Of a stretch of 64,000 nucleotides of DNA, positions 1 to 7,974 are shown in pieces; positions within the stretch are counted from its first letter, which is position 1, and the number at the start of each line of letters is the position of its first letter. Origin of the DNA: Thomasclavelia saccharogumia DSM 17460 (GTDB lineage: Bacteria; Bacillota_I; Bacilli_A; Erysipelotrichales; Coprobacillaceae); assembly GCF_000686665.1 (NCBI RefSeq), contig NZ_JMLH01000001.1, forward strand, positions 62,001-126,000, read 5' to 3'. Under the pieces are notes generated by a model. It searched no databases and was not told where the DNA came from. It was given only the letters and a program-made list of their open reading frames with translations. The translations under genes were made by a program, and so were the position numbers.

Positions 1-19
1 ATTTAATTTTAAAAAATTA

Positions 20-41
20 TTGGTGCCACGGTGGTGCCAAA
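20..41. repeat. Paired GGTGCC motif at the left edge
   Basis: Two copies of GGTGCC lie 11 bases apart inside a partly palindromic stretch (TTGG..CCAC-G-GTGG..CCAA). No coding frame here looks real. It could be a protein-binding site or the edge of something lying left of the window. Function is not known. Confidence 0.3.
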
Positions 42-58
42 AGCTCTATAAAACGGGA

Positions 59-84
59 AAAGTCTCTTTGGGACAAGAGACTTT
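59..84 (-). terminator. Hairpin downstream of the thioesterase gene
   Basis: Perfect 10-bp inverted repeat (AAAGTCTCTT / AAGAGACTTT) with a 6-base loop. On the minus strand it is followed by a T-rich stretch broken by CCCG. It lies about 130 bases past the thioesterase stop, so its role as that gene's terminator is likely but not certain. Confidence 0.5.
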
Positions 85-215
85 CAATATCTGTATTCTA
101 TACGGGAAAACGAATACTATTATAGATATTTGGGACATGATTATAATAGCATATTATTTTACAAATTGTTTTCAAATGATGAAAATCAGTTTTCAAATAA
201 TGAAAATAAAATTTA

Positions 216-953
216 TTAACAGCAGCTTATTTCTGCTCCTAATTCAAAATATGTTTCTATATCGTCTTTTGCTTTAAAAACTACTTTTATATAATTATCA
301 TCAATATAACGATATATCTTAGCTGTCGTTCCTGGCATCATTTCCTTTTTAAAAATAATACTTATTTTTTTGAAATAATTATTCTCAAAAAATTCAAATG
401 GTAAAACATCAAACGCCCATTCAATATATCTACTATTATTTAAATGCTGATTTACATCAACATCACTATATAAAACAGTTCGCTCCATTATAAATGATAA
501 TTCCAATCCTTCTTTAATTTTATGAAAAGTGTCTATACTATATTTATATGGCACAATCTGCGGAATAATAATCCCAGCTTTTTCTGGCCTAGTAATTCTT
601 CTTTTTTTCAAATCAATCAAAGTCCATAATGAATAGACGGCCGCAATCTCTTCACCACTTTCATCTTCCACCCAATAATTACGCATAAACTGGATTTTTT
701 TATATCCTGAAGCCCTTGTATATAAGTTGATTAACTCATTTATTTTAATTGGCCTTTTTAAAATTATTGTTTCTTTAGCTAAAACAAAACCATAATTTTC
801 AGCTAATTTATCATTCCAAATTCCAATTTTAAATGCATTTATAGTAGCTAAATCTGATAATTTGGACATTAAAGAAGAGATTCGATAATTACCTTTATAA
901 TCAGCTTCTTGACATTGAACTAAAACTTTTAATGATGAAATTTTATTTTCCAT
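216..953 (-). CDS. Acyl-ACP thioesterase (FatA/FatB-type)
   Basis: A 245-residue cytosolic double-hotdog protein that hydrolyses acyl-ACP to free fatty acid and ACP, ending chain elongation. The N-terminal hotdog covers about residues 5-125. The C-terminal repeat carries the family signature YSDVDVNQHLNNSRYIEW at about 162-179, with the Asn and His of the NQHxNN motif that plant FatA/FatB use in catalysis. Length fits the bacterial family. The start is set by AAAGGAG a few bases upstream of ATG. It is monocistronic and divergent from the VanY-like gene. In gut Firmicutes this family is common; preferred chain length cannot be read from sequence. Confidence 0.88.
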   Translation of the reverse strand: MENKISSLKVLVQCQEADYKGNYRISSLMSKLSDLATINAFKIGIWNDKLAENYGFVLAKETIILKRPIKINELINLYTRASGYKKIQFMRNYWVEDESGEEIAAVYSLWTLIDLKKRRITRPEKAGIIIPQIVPYKYSIDTFHKIKEGLELSFIMERTVLYSDVDVNQHLNNSRYIEWAFDVLPFEFFENNYFKKISIIFKKEMMPGTTAKIYRYIDDNYIKVVFKAKDDIETYFELGAEISCC

Positions 954-1380
954 ATTTGCTCCTTTCTGTTATGAAGTGACTTTTGTCAAGTAAAAATTAC
1001 ACATTGATCATTTTATTTTATCATCAAGAGCATAAAATTCAAAAATTTATCAATAGTTACCTGCTTCTGTAATATGATAAACGCCTCATACCAACACTAC
1101 CTATTACATAAATCATAAATAATTGTTAATATATCTTATTTATACTACAAGTGAAAAACCAAAGATAACTAAATCTGCTTATCATTTTTTAGTTTATCTA
1201 TATCCTACTGCTGTATTCTATTTTCTTGACATTTATCCTTCTTTTTATTTTTTATGTTTTCTATTGAGCTAATAATAATGCAAAAAACTTTAATTGTATA
1301 GTAATTGTTCATAAAAAATTAAAGTTTTTTATGGTATTATTTATATAGAAGAACTATTCTATTACTTTAGAGGTAAAAAA
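954..1380. other. Divergent intergenic region, no gene seen
   Basis: This 427-base AT-rich stretch separates the thioesterase and VanY-like genes and must hold both promoters. No ORF or tRNA is visible. A long inverted repeat at 1282-1330 is annotated separately, and a weaker one (AGATAACTAAA / TTTAGTTTATCT) lies at about 1162-1200. Confidence 0.6.
1282..1330 (+). promoter_or_regulatory. 13-bp inverted repeat upstream of the VanY-like gene
   Basis: AAAAAACTTTAAT at 1282-1294 is mirrored exactly by ATTAAAGTTTTTT at 1318-1330, with a 23-base loop. The T-run of the right arm makes it terminator-like on the plus strand, but there is no plus-strand gene before it. A -10-like TATTAT follows at about 1335. 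It may be an operator or an early terminator in the leader. Confidence 0.35.
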
Positions 1381-2274
1381 ATGAAACGTCGAATAAATAA
1401 AAAAAGAGTTGCCTTTATAGCAGCTGTTTTTACAATCATTATTTCAATTATCATATACTTAATAATAAATATAATTTTTCTAATCAGTACACCAAATACA
1501 CCTACTGTTCAAAAAGCAAAGAAAGTTTCAAAAAAAGATCCTTTTACATCACTAAACTATTATTTACCTTCACAAAAAAAACGTTATGAAAATTATAAAA
1601 CTAAATATCCTGATTTATCAGATGAAGAAGTAGTTACCTATGTTAATATGAATTTAGATTATAATTTTTATGACCATATTATTATCCAGTCTAATCCTAG
1701 TGCTTTAAATACACTTGTAAATAAATATTATCGTTTAGATAACAATTTTTCTCCCTCAGATCTCGTCTATATCAATGATGGCTATACTAGTACTAATGAT
1801 CCCGCCTATAAATATCGCAAACATCAAATGTCAAGCGTTGTTTATAACGATTTTGTAGCATTAAGAAACAAATGCCGTGAAAGAGGAATAAGTTTTTATG
1901 TTGTTAGTGGCTATCGCTCAACACTAGCACAAGAAAAAAGTTATAATCATATGGTTAATACCTTTAGTGTTGATGAAGCTGATAAAACATGTAGTCGTCC
2001 TGGTCACAGTGAACATACCTTAGGTTTAGCATGTGATGTGGCTTTAGATAATTATTCTTTTGAAACTATCGTTAATCATCCTGATTACCAATGGTTTGCT
2101 GAAATAATATCAGATTATGGATTTATTATACGTTATCCTGAGGGTAAAGATTCTTTGACTGGTTATAGTTATGAGCCTTGGCATCTTCGCTATTTAGGAA
2201 AAGATTTAGCTAAGAAAGTAACAAAGAGTAAACTTACTTACGATGAATATTATGCTCGTAATTTTATGTCTTAA
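1381..2274 (+). CDS. VanY-type D-alanyl-D-alanine carboxypeptidase (peptidase M15B)
   Basis: A 297-residue membrane-anchored zinc peptidase that trims the terminal D-Ala from peptidoglycan stem peptides. A single N-terminal transmembrane anchor covers about residues 10-35, followed by a linker and the M15 domain at about 150-285. The metal and catalytic motifs are complete: SGYRS at 176-180, SEHTLGLACD with H212 and D219, and EPWH with E265 and H268. A GAGGT-containing SD precedes the ATG. VanY proteins contribute to glycopeptide resistance only alongside vanHAX-type genes, which are absent here, so a wall-maturation role is the better guess. Confidence 0.9.
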   Translation: MKRRINKKRVAFIAAVFTIIISIIIYLIINIIFLISTPNTPTVQKAKKVSKKDPFTSLNYYLPSQKKRYENYKTKYPDLSDEEVVTYVNMNLDYNFYDHIIIQSNPSALNTLVNKYYRLDNNFSPSDLVYINDGYTSTNDPAYKYRKHQMSSVVYNDFVALRNKCRERGISFYVVSGYRSTLAQEKSYNHMVNTFSVDEADKTCSRPGHSEHTLGLACDVALDNYSFETIVNHPDYQWFAEIISDYGFIIRYPEGKDSLTGYSYEPWHLRYLGKDLAKKVTKSKLTYDEYYARNFMS

Positions 2275-2364
2275 ATGACTTATATATAGATTTTAGTAAT
2301 TTTAATATGTAATATTTAACGATTTTCTTGTATAATAATGTTATTGAAAGAAGGAGTATATTTA

Positions 2365-2856
2365 ATGAATACTGTTTTTAATATCTTACCTTTTTTGGTA
2401 TTTTTAGCTTTATTATGGTTTACATACATAAACATTTCTTATGGCATAATCGTATATCGCACCACTAAAGATGATCATACTTTGACTTCATGTCTTAGTG
2501 AGTCTGGGAAATATTTTTACATAGCTTTATTGATTTTTTATGCTTTTACATTTTGTATTTGTTTAACCCTTATAATCTTAAATGTTATTTCTAATAATTT
2601 AGATGGAGCATATGCACCATTAAACATCCTTACTATTGTAACATTAGCTGTCAGTATTTTATTACAACAAATTATCTACGTTGGTCATCGCCAAATGATG
2701 ATTGGTAAAATTAAATTAGACTATCGTAAAATAAAACGTGTTACATATCCTAAAGCAAAAAAACTTAGATTTGTTTATGGACAAAAATCATTTGAAACTT
2801 CTCTTCGTTTTATAGATGATTTTAAATTAAAAAAAGCATTGCAAAAAACTAGATAG
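2365..2856 (+). CDS. Small membrane protein of unknown function
   Basis: I do not recognise the family. The protein has three hydrophobic segments (about residues 5-25, 50-75 and 83-102 from the chosen start) and a basic cytosolic C-terminal tail rich in Lys, Arg and Tyr, resembling short stress-related membrane proteins. The start is placed at 2365 because AAGGAG lies 8 bases before it. An in-frame ATG at 2338 has no SD and overlaps the TATAAT of a probable promoter at 2331-2336. It follows the VanY-like gene by about 90 bases with its own promoter, and ends at a bidirectional terminator shared with the convergent LtaS-like gene. Confidence 0.7.
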   Translation: MNTVFNILPFLVFLALLWFTYINISYGIIVYRTTKDDHTLTSCLSESGKYFYIALLIFYAFTFCICLTLIILNVISNNLDGAYAPLNILTIVTLAVSILLQQIIYVGHRQMMIGKIKLDYRKIKRVTYPKAKKLRFVYGQKSFETSLRFIDDFKLKKALQKTR

Positions 2857-2904
2857 TAATATAAAAAGAATAATAATATGTTCCCAACAAAAAAATTATT
2901 CATT

Positions 2905-3008
2905 ATTTTTTACTTTAGGATAAGCGTAAAAAAGAGATTTTCAAATAACTATATCAGTTAATTTGGAAATCTCTTTATTTTTATACTATTTATAATCAAG
3001 TAAAAACC
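2905..3008. repeat. Intergenic two-stem element, copy A, acting as bidirectional terminator
   Basis: The inner stem AAAGAGATTT / AAATCTCTTT (2931-2976) is followed by T-runs on both strands. The outer ends form an imperfect inverted repeat (TTTTTACTT..GGAT at the left; ATAATCAAGTAAAAACC at the right). The same ends recur in copy B at 55590-55700, also between convergent genes. It terminates the gene at 2365 and the LtaS-like gene. Confidence 0.65.
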
Positions 3009-3011
3009 GAA

Positions 3012-4544
3012 TTAGTTCTTATTACTTTTTGTCTTATACGAAGAAAATCTTTTACTTTTCTTTCTTTTAGTTTCGCCTACTAAACGTTCTTGATAATAAC
3101 TAGAATATTTTTTAATTTCAGAATTAATTTTATTAAACCCATATTGTTCAATAAGTGTTTTCTTATTTGAAAATAAATTAGTACCTAATCCAAGTCTATC
3201 TCCATCAATATCGATTCCTAACGAAGCAAGAATAGTAGGATACATATCAAGAATTGAAAATTTTCGATTTTTTGTATTCTGTTTATTAACTGCACTATTT
3301 ATAAAACAATTATATGGTGTTCGTAAATAATTTTTATCTACATTTTTAAAGTACTTCTCTGCCATACTTTTATGATCACCAGTAATAACGATTGTAGTAT
3401 TTTCATACCACGACTGTTTTTTGCACCATTCAATGAAATCACTTACTTGTTTTGATTGACAAGAAATAACATTAGCATACTGGTTTTTATGAATAGATTT
3501 ACAATATGGACAAACATACCCATCAGGTGTATGCGTATCAATTGTTACCAGTTCAAAATTAAAGGGCTTATTATTAGAGGCTAATTCCGTGAGTTCTTTT
3601 CTAGCAAACTTAAATAATTTTGCATCCTCAATTCCCCAAAAAACAAAATAATCATCTGGAATATAACCATTTTCTTTGAAATAATTATAATCAGCTATTT
3701 TATAATTACCATGTTGTCGATAAAAATTAGATGTACAAGCAAAATCACCATCACTACCCATCATGATTTCATTGACATATCCTTGCTTTTCTAATACTTC
3801 TCCAATCGTATAAACCCCTGGTAAAAAACTTGAAGTATGGGTATATGATTTTCCATTAAAAGGGATTAAAAGCGGTATACCAGATTCTTGACCAACCATT
3901 GAAGCAACAGTCCACTGCGTTCCTTCCAATGTCATACTTCCACCAATTAAATCATTATGTGAAAAATTAATATTATCCTTTGCAAGCGATTGCAATTCTG
4001 GCATATAACTTGTCTGTTGAATTCCACCAGATTCGATATCTAAATAACTGTTTTCCATTGATTCCAAATAAATATGGATCAGATTTCTTTTTTGCTTTGG
4101 GTAAGTTATTTTTACTTTATTAAAATCAACGTAATGATCTTCATACAGAGTGGTCTTTTTAATCATATCAAATAGATAACCAACTATTTGATAATTATAT
4201 AATGCATAAACTATTGCCATTATAATCACTATCCAACCAATCGTTAATATATGATCGGTCAAAAATAAATGCAACGTTTTAAACGGTAAATTAAATAAAA
4301 TAATTTCTGTAACCATTACAATAACAAAACTAGCTGGTACAGTTTTTATAAACCAATCTGCATAAATGCCACCGTCAGTTCCATCAGCAGGTGCTTTTAA
4401 ATGAAAAATCATTTGATTTAAGGTCTTTACAGAAAACGTTCGATTACCCCAAATAATTGAAAAAACAGCTAATAATCCCACAAATATTAATACCGACCCC
4501 ACAACTTCTTTAATTGTTATCAATTTAAAAATATAATTTAACAT
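3012..4544 (-). CDS. LTA synthase family sulfatase-fold phosphoglycerol transferase
   Basis: A 510-residue membrane enzyme of the LtaS/MdoB family, expected to transfer glycerol-phosphate from phosphatidylglycerol to a surface glycolipid or glycan outside the membrane. It has about three N-terminal membrane segments (12-33, 68-88, 98-118) rather than the five of classical LtaS. The extracellular sulfatase domain (about 152-460) keeps the metal and nucleophile residues: E161 in IYLES, T209 in EGTQWT, and D390-H391 in TGDHKS. A CPYC pair near 345 plus a Cys near 362 is unusual and could hold a disulfide or metal. The C-terminus is strongly basic. The short membrane part makes a variant polymer substrate possible. 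Confidence 0.85.
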   Translation of the reverse strand: MLNYIFKLITIKEVVGSVLIFVGLLAVFSIIWGNRTFSVKTLNQMIFHLKAPADGTDGGIYADWFIKTVPASFVIVMVTEIILFNLPFKTLHLFLTDHILTIGWIVIIMAIVYALYNYQIVGYLFDMIKKTTLYEDHYVDFNKVKITYPKQKRNLIHIYLESMENSYLDIESGGIQQTSYMPELQSLAKDNINFSHNDLIGGSMTLEGTQWTVASMVGQESGIPLLIPFNGKSYTHTSSFLPGVYTIGEVLEKQGYVNEIMMGSDGDFACTSNFYRQHGNYKIADYNYFKENGYIPDDYFVFWGIEDAKLFKFARKELTELASNNKPFNFELVTIDTHTPDGYVCPYCKSIHKNQYANVISCQSKQVSDFIEWCKKQSWYENTTIVITGDHKSMAEKYFKNVDKNYLRTPYNCFINSAVNKQNTKNRKFSILDMYPTILASLGIDIDGDRLGLGTNLFSNKKTLIEQYGFNKINSEIKKYSSYYQERLVGETKRKKSKRFSSYKTKSNKN

Positions 4545-4658
4545 TTACATCATCTCTCTATTTATATCACGATATCTAATATACATACATTTTGTTAACT
4601 AAATATGTCTATCCAAAAATTTTAGTGCCAAACTATATTATTAATACTATTTAGAGCG

Positions 4659-4841
4659 TTATTGAATTATGACTTTTTTTAATTTTTTTTCAAATTCACG
4701 ACGTGAAAACATCACTATAGCTCCACACCCTAAACATTTAATTTTAATATCAGCACCCATTCTTATAATCTGCCATTGGTTCGATTTTTTACATGGATGC
4801 TGCTTTTTCATTTCCACAATATCATTTAAATTATAATTCAT
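4659..4841 (-). CDS. DUF951 family protein
   Basis: A 60-residue protein matching the DUF951 family: a short basic protein with DIVEMKKQHPC near the N-terminus and CLGCGAIVMFSRREFEKK near the C-terminus. The Cys pair and conserved HPC suggest a small metal or nucleic-acid-binding fold; function is not established. The start at 4841 is preferred because GGAG lies 7 bases upstream and the gene then begins one base after the folD stop. A start at 4853 would overlap folD. It is translated from the dusB-folD operon. Confidence 0.82.
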   Translation of the reverse strand: MNYNLNDIVEMKKQHPCKKSNQWQIIRMGADIKIKCLGCGAIVMFSRREFEKKLKKVIIQ

Positions 4842-4842
4842 T

Positions 4843-5691
4843 TTACTCTCCATTCCGTTTATAAAAAGCTTCTAGTGTATTTTGCATTAACATCGTTATC
4901 GTCATTGGTCCAACTCCTCCAGGAACTGGTGTAATAGCCATTACTCTATCTTTTACATCTTCAAAATCTACATCACCACATAATTTATTATTTTCATCAC
5001 GATTGATTCCTACATCTAAAACAACAGCTCCATCTTTTATATATTCATGATTAAAAAACTTAGGTTTACCAATTGCCGCAATCAAAACATCAGCTCGAGA
5101 ACATATTTTTTTTAAATCTTTAGTCTTACTATGAGCTATTGTCACAGTCGCATCTTTTTGTAAACATAATAAAGATATTGGCTTGCCAACGATATTACTA
5201 CGCCCAACAACAACAACCTCTTTACCTTTCAAATCATAATTGATCTCATCTAACAATACTAACATTCCTTTAGGCGTACATGGTACAAATGACTGCTGTC
5301 CTAAAAATAATCTTGCTGCATTTTGAGGATGAAAACCATCTACATCTTTATTTGGATCAATAGCTTTCAACACTTTTTCTTCTTCAATATGTTGTGGTAA
5401 AGGCAACTGTACAAGAATACCGTCAACACTATCATCATTATTTAGACGGCTAATTTCTGCTAATAACTCTGCTTCACTAAATGTATCATCATGTTTTAAC
5501 ACTTCTGATTCAATTCCAATATAAGCACATCCCCGCTCTTTATTTCTTACATATGTCTTACTTGCCTGATTATCACCTACTAAAATTACAACCAATTTTG
5601 GCAATCGGGAATAATTTTCTTTAATAGCTGCAACTTCTTCTTTCAACTGCTCTTTTATTTTCATTGATATCTCTTTTCCGCTAATGATCAT
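4843..5691 (-). CDS. folD: Bifunctional methylenetetrahydrofolate dehydrogenase / methenyltetrahydrofolate cyclohydrolase
   Basis: A 282-residue cytosolic FolD that interconverts 5,10-methylene-THF and 10-formyl-THF, feeding purine and formyl-Met synthesis. Visible signatures are YVRNKERGC with the catalytic-lysine region, ILVQLPLPQHI, the NADP-binding VVVGRSNIVGKP and the C-terminal TPVPGGVGPMT. Length is normal. A GGGGGA SD lies 6 bases before the ATG. It lies 48 bases downstream of dusB and abuts the DUF951 gene, so the three are probably one transcript. Confidence 0.97.
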   Translation of the reverse strand: MIISGKEISMKIKEQLKEEVAAIKENYSRLPKLVVILVGDNQASKTYVRNKERGCAYIGIESEVLKHDDTFSEAELLAEISRLNNDDSVDGILVQLPLPQHIEEEKVLKAIDPNKDVDGFHPQNAARLFLGQQSFVPCTPKGMLVLLDEINYDLKGKEVVVVGRSNIVGKPISLLCLQKDATVTIAHSKTKDLKKICSRADVLIAAIGKPKFFNHEYIKDGAVVLDVGINRDENNKLCGDVDFEDVKDRVMAITPVPGGVGPMTITMLMQNTLEAFYKRNGE

Positions 5692-5739
5692 TTTTATATC
5701 CCCCTTAAATTATTAAGTCCAATTATACCAAAATATTTT

Positions 5740-6732
5740 CTACATGCAACAATTAGATATCCCATCAAGATATAACTTATATTCAGCTAAAATCGTCTCT
5801 AACTGCTCGTATGTATCAATTTTTGATAGTTCATTTTTTACTCTTGCTGATGACTTCAATCCTTTTATATACCATGGCGCATGTCCTCGCATTTGAAACA
5901 TCGCAACCTTTTCTGGTTCTATTTCCATTAATTTTTTTGCATGAGCTAAACATTGAGCGATTTTTTCTTGATATGTTGGTTCCAAAATTTCTTCACCGGT
6001 TTTTAAAGATTCAACAACTTGTTTTATCAACCAGGGATTTCCTAGAGCAGCACGACCAATCATCACAGCATCCACATTTGTTTGGGCTAACATTCTTTTA
6101 GCATCATCAACAGATTTAATATCACCATTGCCAATCACAGGGATTTTTACTGCTGCTTTTACGTCAGCAATAATACCCCAATCAGCCTTCCCTTCATACA
6201 TCTGCGATCTCGTTCTTCCATGGACAGCAATAGCACTAGCCCCTGCTTTTTCAACTAACTCTGCAATTTTTACAGCATTGATATGTTCTTTATCAAAACC
6301 ACTTCTAATTTTAACAGTTACTGGTTTAGAAACATTTTCAACAATTCCTTTAACGATTTCATATATTTTATCAGGATAAAGTAATAACTTACTTCCGGCT
6401 TCAGCCTTTAATACTTTATTAACTGGACATCCCATATTTATATCAATAATATCACAATTAGAATGCTGATCAATAAATTTAGCAGCTTTGACCATAGTTT
6501 CTACTTCACCACCAAATAATTGAATACTAACAGGATGTTCTCCTTCATCTACTTGAAGCATCTCTATCGTTTTAGCATTACCGTAACAAAGAGCTTTATC
6601 ACTAACCATCTCTGAATAAACTAATCCTGCTCCAAAATCTTTAATTATTTTTCGAAAAGCCATATTTGTAATTCCCGCCATCGGTGCCATAACAACAGGA
6701 TTTTCAATCTCAACATTTCCTATTTTAAACAT
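5740..6732 (-). CDS. dusB: tRNA-dihydrouridine synthase (DusB family)
   Basis: A 330-residue flavoenzyme that reduces uridine to dihydrouridine in the tRNA D-loop. It has the TIM-barrel start NPVVMAPMAGITN, the catalytic-cysteine motif DINMGCPVNKV at about residue 100, IAVHGRTRSQMYEG for FMN binding, and NGDI/IGRAALGNPW near the phosphate site. The C-terminal helical RNA-binding domain is present. GAGGAG precedes the ATG. It heads the dusB-folD-DUF951 cluster. Placement near hslO and ftsH parallels yacF (dus) near yacC (hslO) in Bacillus. Confidence 0.95.
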   Translation of the reverse strand: MFKIGNVEIENPVVMAPMAGITNMAFRKIIKDFGAGLVYSEMVSDKALCYGNAKTIEMLQVDEGEHPVSIQLFGGEVETMVKAAKFIDQHSNCDIIDINMGCPVNKVLKAEAGSKLLLYPDKIYEIVKGIVENVSKPVTVKIRSGFDKEHINAVKIAELVEKAGASAIAVHGRTRSQMYEGKADWGIIADVKAAVKIPVIGNGDIKSVDDAKRMLAQTNVDAVMIGRAALGNPWLIKQVVESLKTGEEILEPTYQEKIAQCLAHAKKLMEIEPEKVAMFQMRGHAPWYIKGLKSSARVKNELSKIDTYEQLETILAEYKLYLDGISNCCM

Positions 6733-6821
6733 TTACTCACTCCTCATGCAGTATCTTAACAATTATTCTAAAAAAAAGAAATATAAATGTATAAAAATTT
6801 TTACTCTGTTTATAATATTTA

Positions 6822-6945
6822 CAGATAACTTACACTTCCCCGCTATTTTCCTCCCCGAAATAGAAGTAAGTTATCGAGTTAGTTATATTCCTAAATATGT
6901 TGGTAAACCAACTAAAAAGAAAGGCATCCCCCGCCTTTCTTTTTA
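6822..6945 (+). ncRNA. Candidate small RNA with three C-rich loops
   Basis: TATAAT at 6811-6816 lies just before an outer 10-bp perfect stem (6824-6833 / 6866-6875). Inside are a stem CTATTT / AAATAG (6843-6848 / 6858-6863), a C-rich bulge ACTTCCCCG and a C-rich loop TCCTCCCCG. A terminator follows (6916-6925 / 6933-6942) with loop ATCCCCC and a T-run. All C-rich parts are unpaired, as in Firmicutes regulatory RNAs that pair with Shine-Dalgarno sequences. The terminator also serves hslO on the other strand, and the -35 box is weak. On the minus strand the structure would sit in the dusB leader. Confidence 0.42.
6914..6945. terminator. Bidirectional terminator between hslO and the dusB-side RNA
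   Basis: Stem AAAGAAAGGC / GCCTTTCTTT with a 7-base loop and T-runs on both strands. It lies 15 bases past the hslO stop. Confidence 0.85.
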
Positions 6946-6959
6946 TATAACATAAACTA

Positions 6960-7829
6960 TTAAATTTTTTCTTTTATAGCTTTTAATTCATTTTCATCAA
7001 ACTGATACTTAGTATTACAAAATTGACAATTTATTTCACAACCATGATCCTCATCGATCATTGCCTGCAGTTCATCTTTTCCTAACGTAATCAAAGCATC
7101 TGCCATTTTTTCTTTCGAACAATCACAATTAAAAAATAAATCCTGCGTTTCTGTAATTTCCACGTCATCAAATAACGATTTTAATATATCTTCAGGATCT
7201 TTTTTGTTATTGATCAATTCAGAAACTGGTGGACATTCTTTTACAGCTTTTTCGATATAACTAATGTCCTCTTCAGTTGCTTCAGGCAATAGTTGAATAA
7301 TATAACCACCAGATGCTAATACCTCATTAGTATCATTTACTAACACACCAACTGATACAACTGATGGTGTTTGTTCACTTACTGCAAAATAATAGCTAAA
7401 ATCATCACCGATCTCACCTGTTTGTAAAGGAACCGCTCCTGTAAATGGTTCCTTCAACCCCATATCCTTGATGACTTGCAAAGTCCCTTCATGTCCAACA
7501 GCAACACCTACTGCCAATTTACCAGTATCATTATATGTATAATGTACTTCTGGATTAGCAACGAAGCCTTTAATATTACCATTTCCATTAGTAATACACA
7601 TCATTGTTCCAATTGGACCACCACCATTGATTACAACGGTCATCTTTTCAGCGTTTTTATTCATTCTAGCCATCATCAAAGTCGCTGACATCATTCTTCC
7701 TAATGCTGCAGATGCTGTTGGCCACAAATTATGTTTTTTTCTGGCAATCTCTACTAGATTTGTAGTTCTACATGCAAAAACTCGACAATTTTTACTATTA
7801 ACTAAACCTCTAACTAAATAATCTTCCAT
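6960..7829 (-). CDS. hslO: Redox-regulated chaperone Hsp33
   Basis: A 289-residue cytosolic holdase activated by oxidative unfolding. The N-terminal core domain is followed by a linker and a C-terminal zinc centre made of NCDCS (CxC) near residue 235 and CEINCQFCN near 268, which together supply the four redox-sensitive cysteines. Start 7829 is chosen because AAGGAGGG sits 4 bases upstream; a longer frame to 7856 would run into the preceding 30-codon ORF. It lies downstream of ftsH and the small membrane peptide, as hslO follows ftsH in Bacillus. Confidence 0.95.
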   Translation of the reverse strand: MEDYLVRGLVNSKNCRVFACRTTNLVEIARKKHNLWPTASAALGRMMSATLMMARMNKNAEKMTVVINGGGPIGTMMCITNGNGNIKGFVANPEVHYTYNDTGKLAVGVAVGHEGTLQVIKDMGLKEPFTGAVPLQTGEIGDDFSYYFAVSEQTPSVVSVGVLVNDTNEVLASGGYIIQLLPEATEEDISYIEKAVKECPPVSELINNKKDPEDILKSLFDDVEITETQDLFFNCDCSKEKMADALITLGKDELQAMIDEDHGCEINCQFCNTKYQFDENELKAIKEKI

Positions 7830-7839
7830 ATAACCCTCC

Positions 7840-7932
7840 TTAAAAAAACACTGCAATTGACGATAAAATCATTGGAATTATCATACATAAAACAATAAAT
7901 AAAATAAATATCTTTTTACTATACTTTTTCAT
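7840..7932 (-). CDS. Putative 30-residue membrane peptide between ftsH and hslO
   Basis: A short ORF with a good SD (AGAGGTGG, 6 bases before ATG). It encodes a lysine-rich N-terminus (MKKYSKK) followed by one hydrophobic helix of about 20 residues (IFILFIVLCMIIPMIL) and a short tail ending in VFF. It stops 10 bases before the hslO start, and the hslO SD follows its stop codon directly. The SD, topology and tight coupling support translation. No family is recognised. It could be a membrane modulator of FtsH or simply a leader ORF for hslO. Confidence 0.55.
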   Translation of the reverse strand: MKKYSKKIFILFIVLCMIIPMILSSIAVFF

Positions 7933-7950
7933 TTTTCCACCTCTAAATAT

Positions 7951-7974
7951 GAAAAAAAGCGGATACCGCTTTAT
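7951..7974 (-). terminator. ftsH terminator
   Basis: AAAGCGG / CCGCTTT stem with a 3-base loop overlaps the ftsH stop codon. The T-run lies on the minus strand. It separates ftsH from the 30-codon ORF and hslO. Confidence 0.82.

Noticed and set aside
20-277. 85-codon open frame at the left edge starting TTG
   Set aside because: No SD, no recognisable protein, biased to stop-poor AT repeats, and it overlaps the thioesterase gene end.
1000-1380. tRNA or riboswitch in the first intergenic gap
   Set aside because: No cloverleaf, no T-loop consensus and no known aptamer core was seen; only inverted repeats.
5811-6379. Open frames on the plus strand inside dusB
   Set aside because: They are antisense to a strongly conserved gene, have no SD and no domain.
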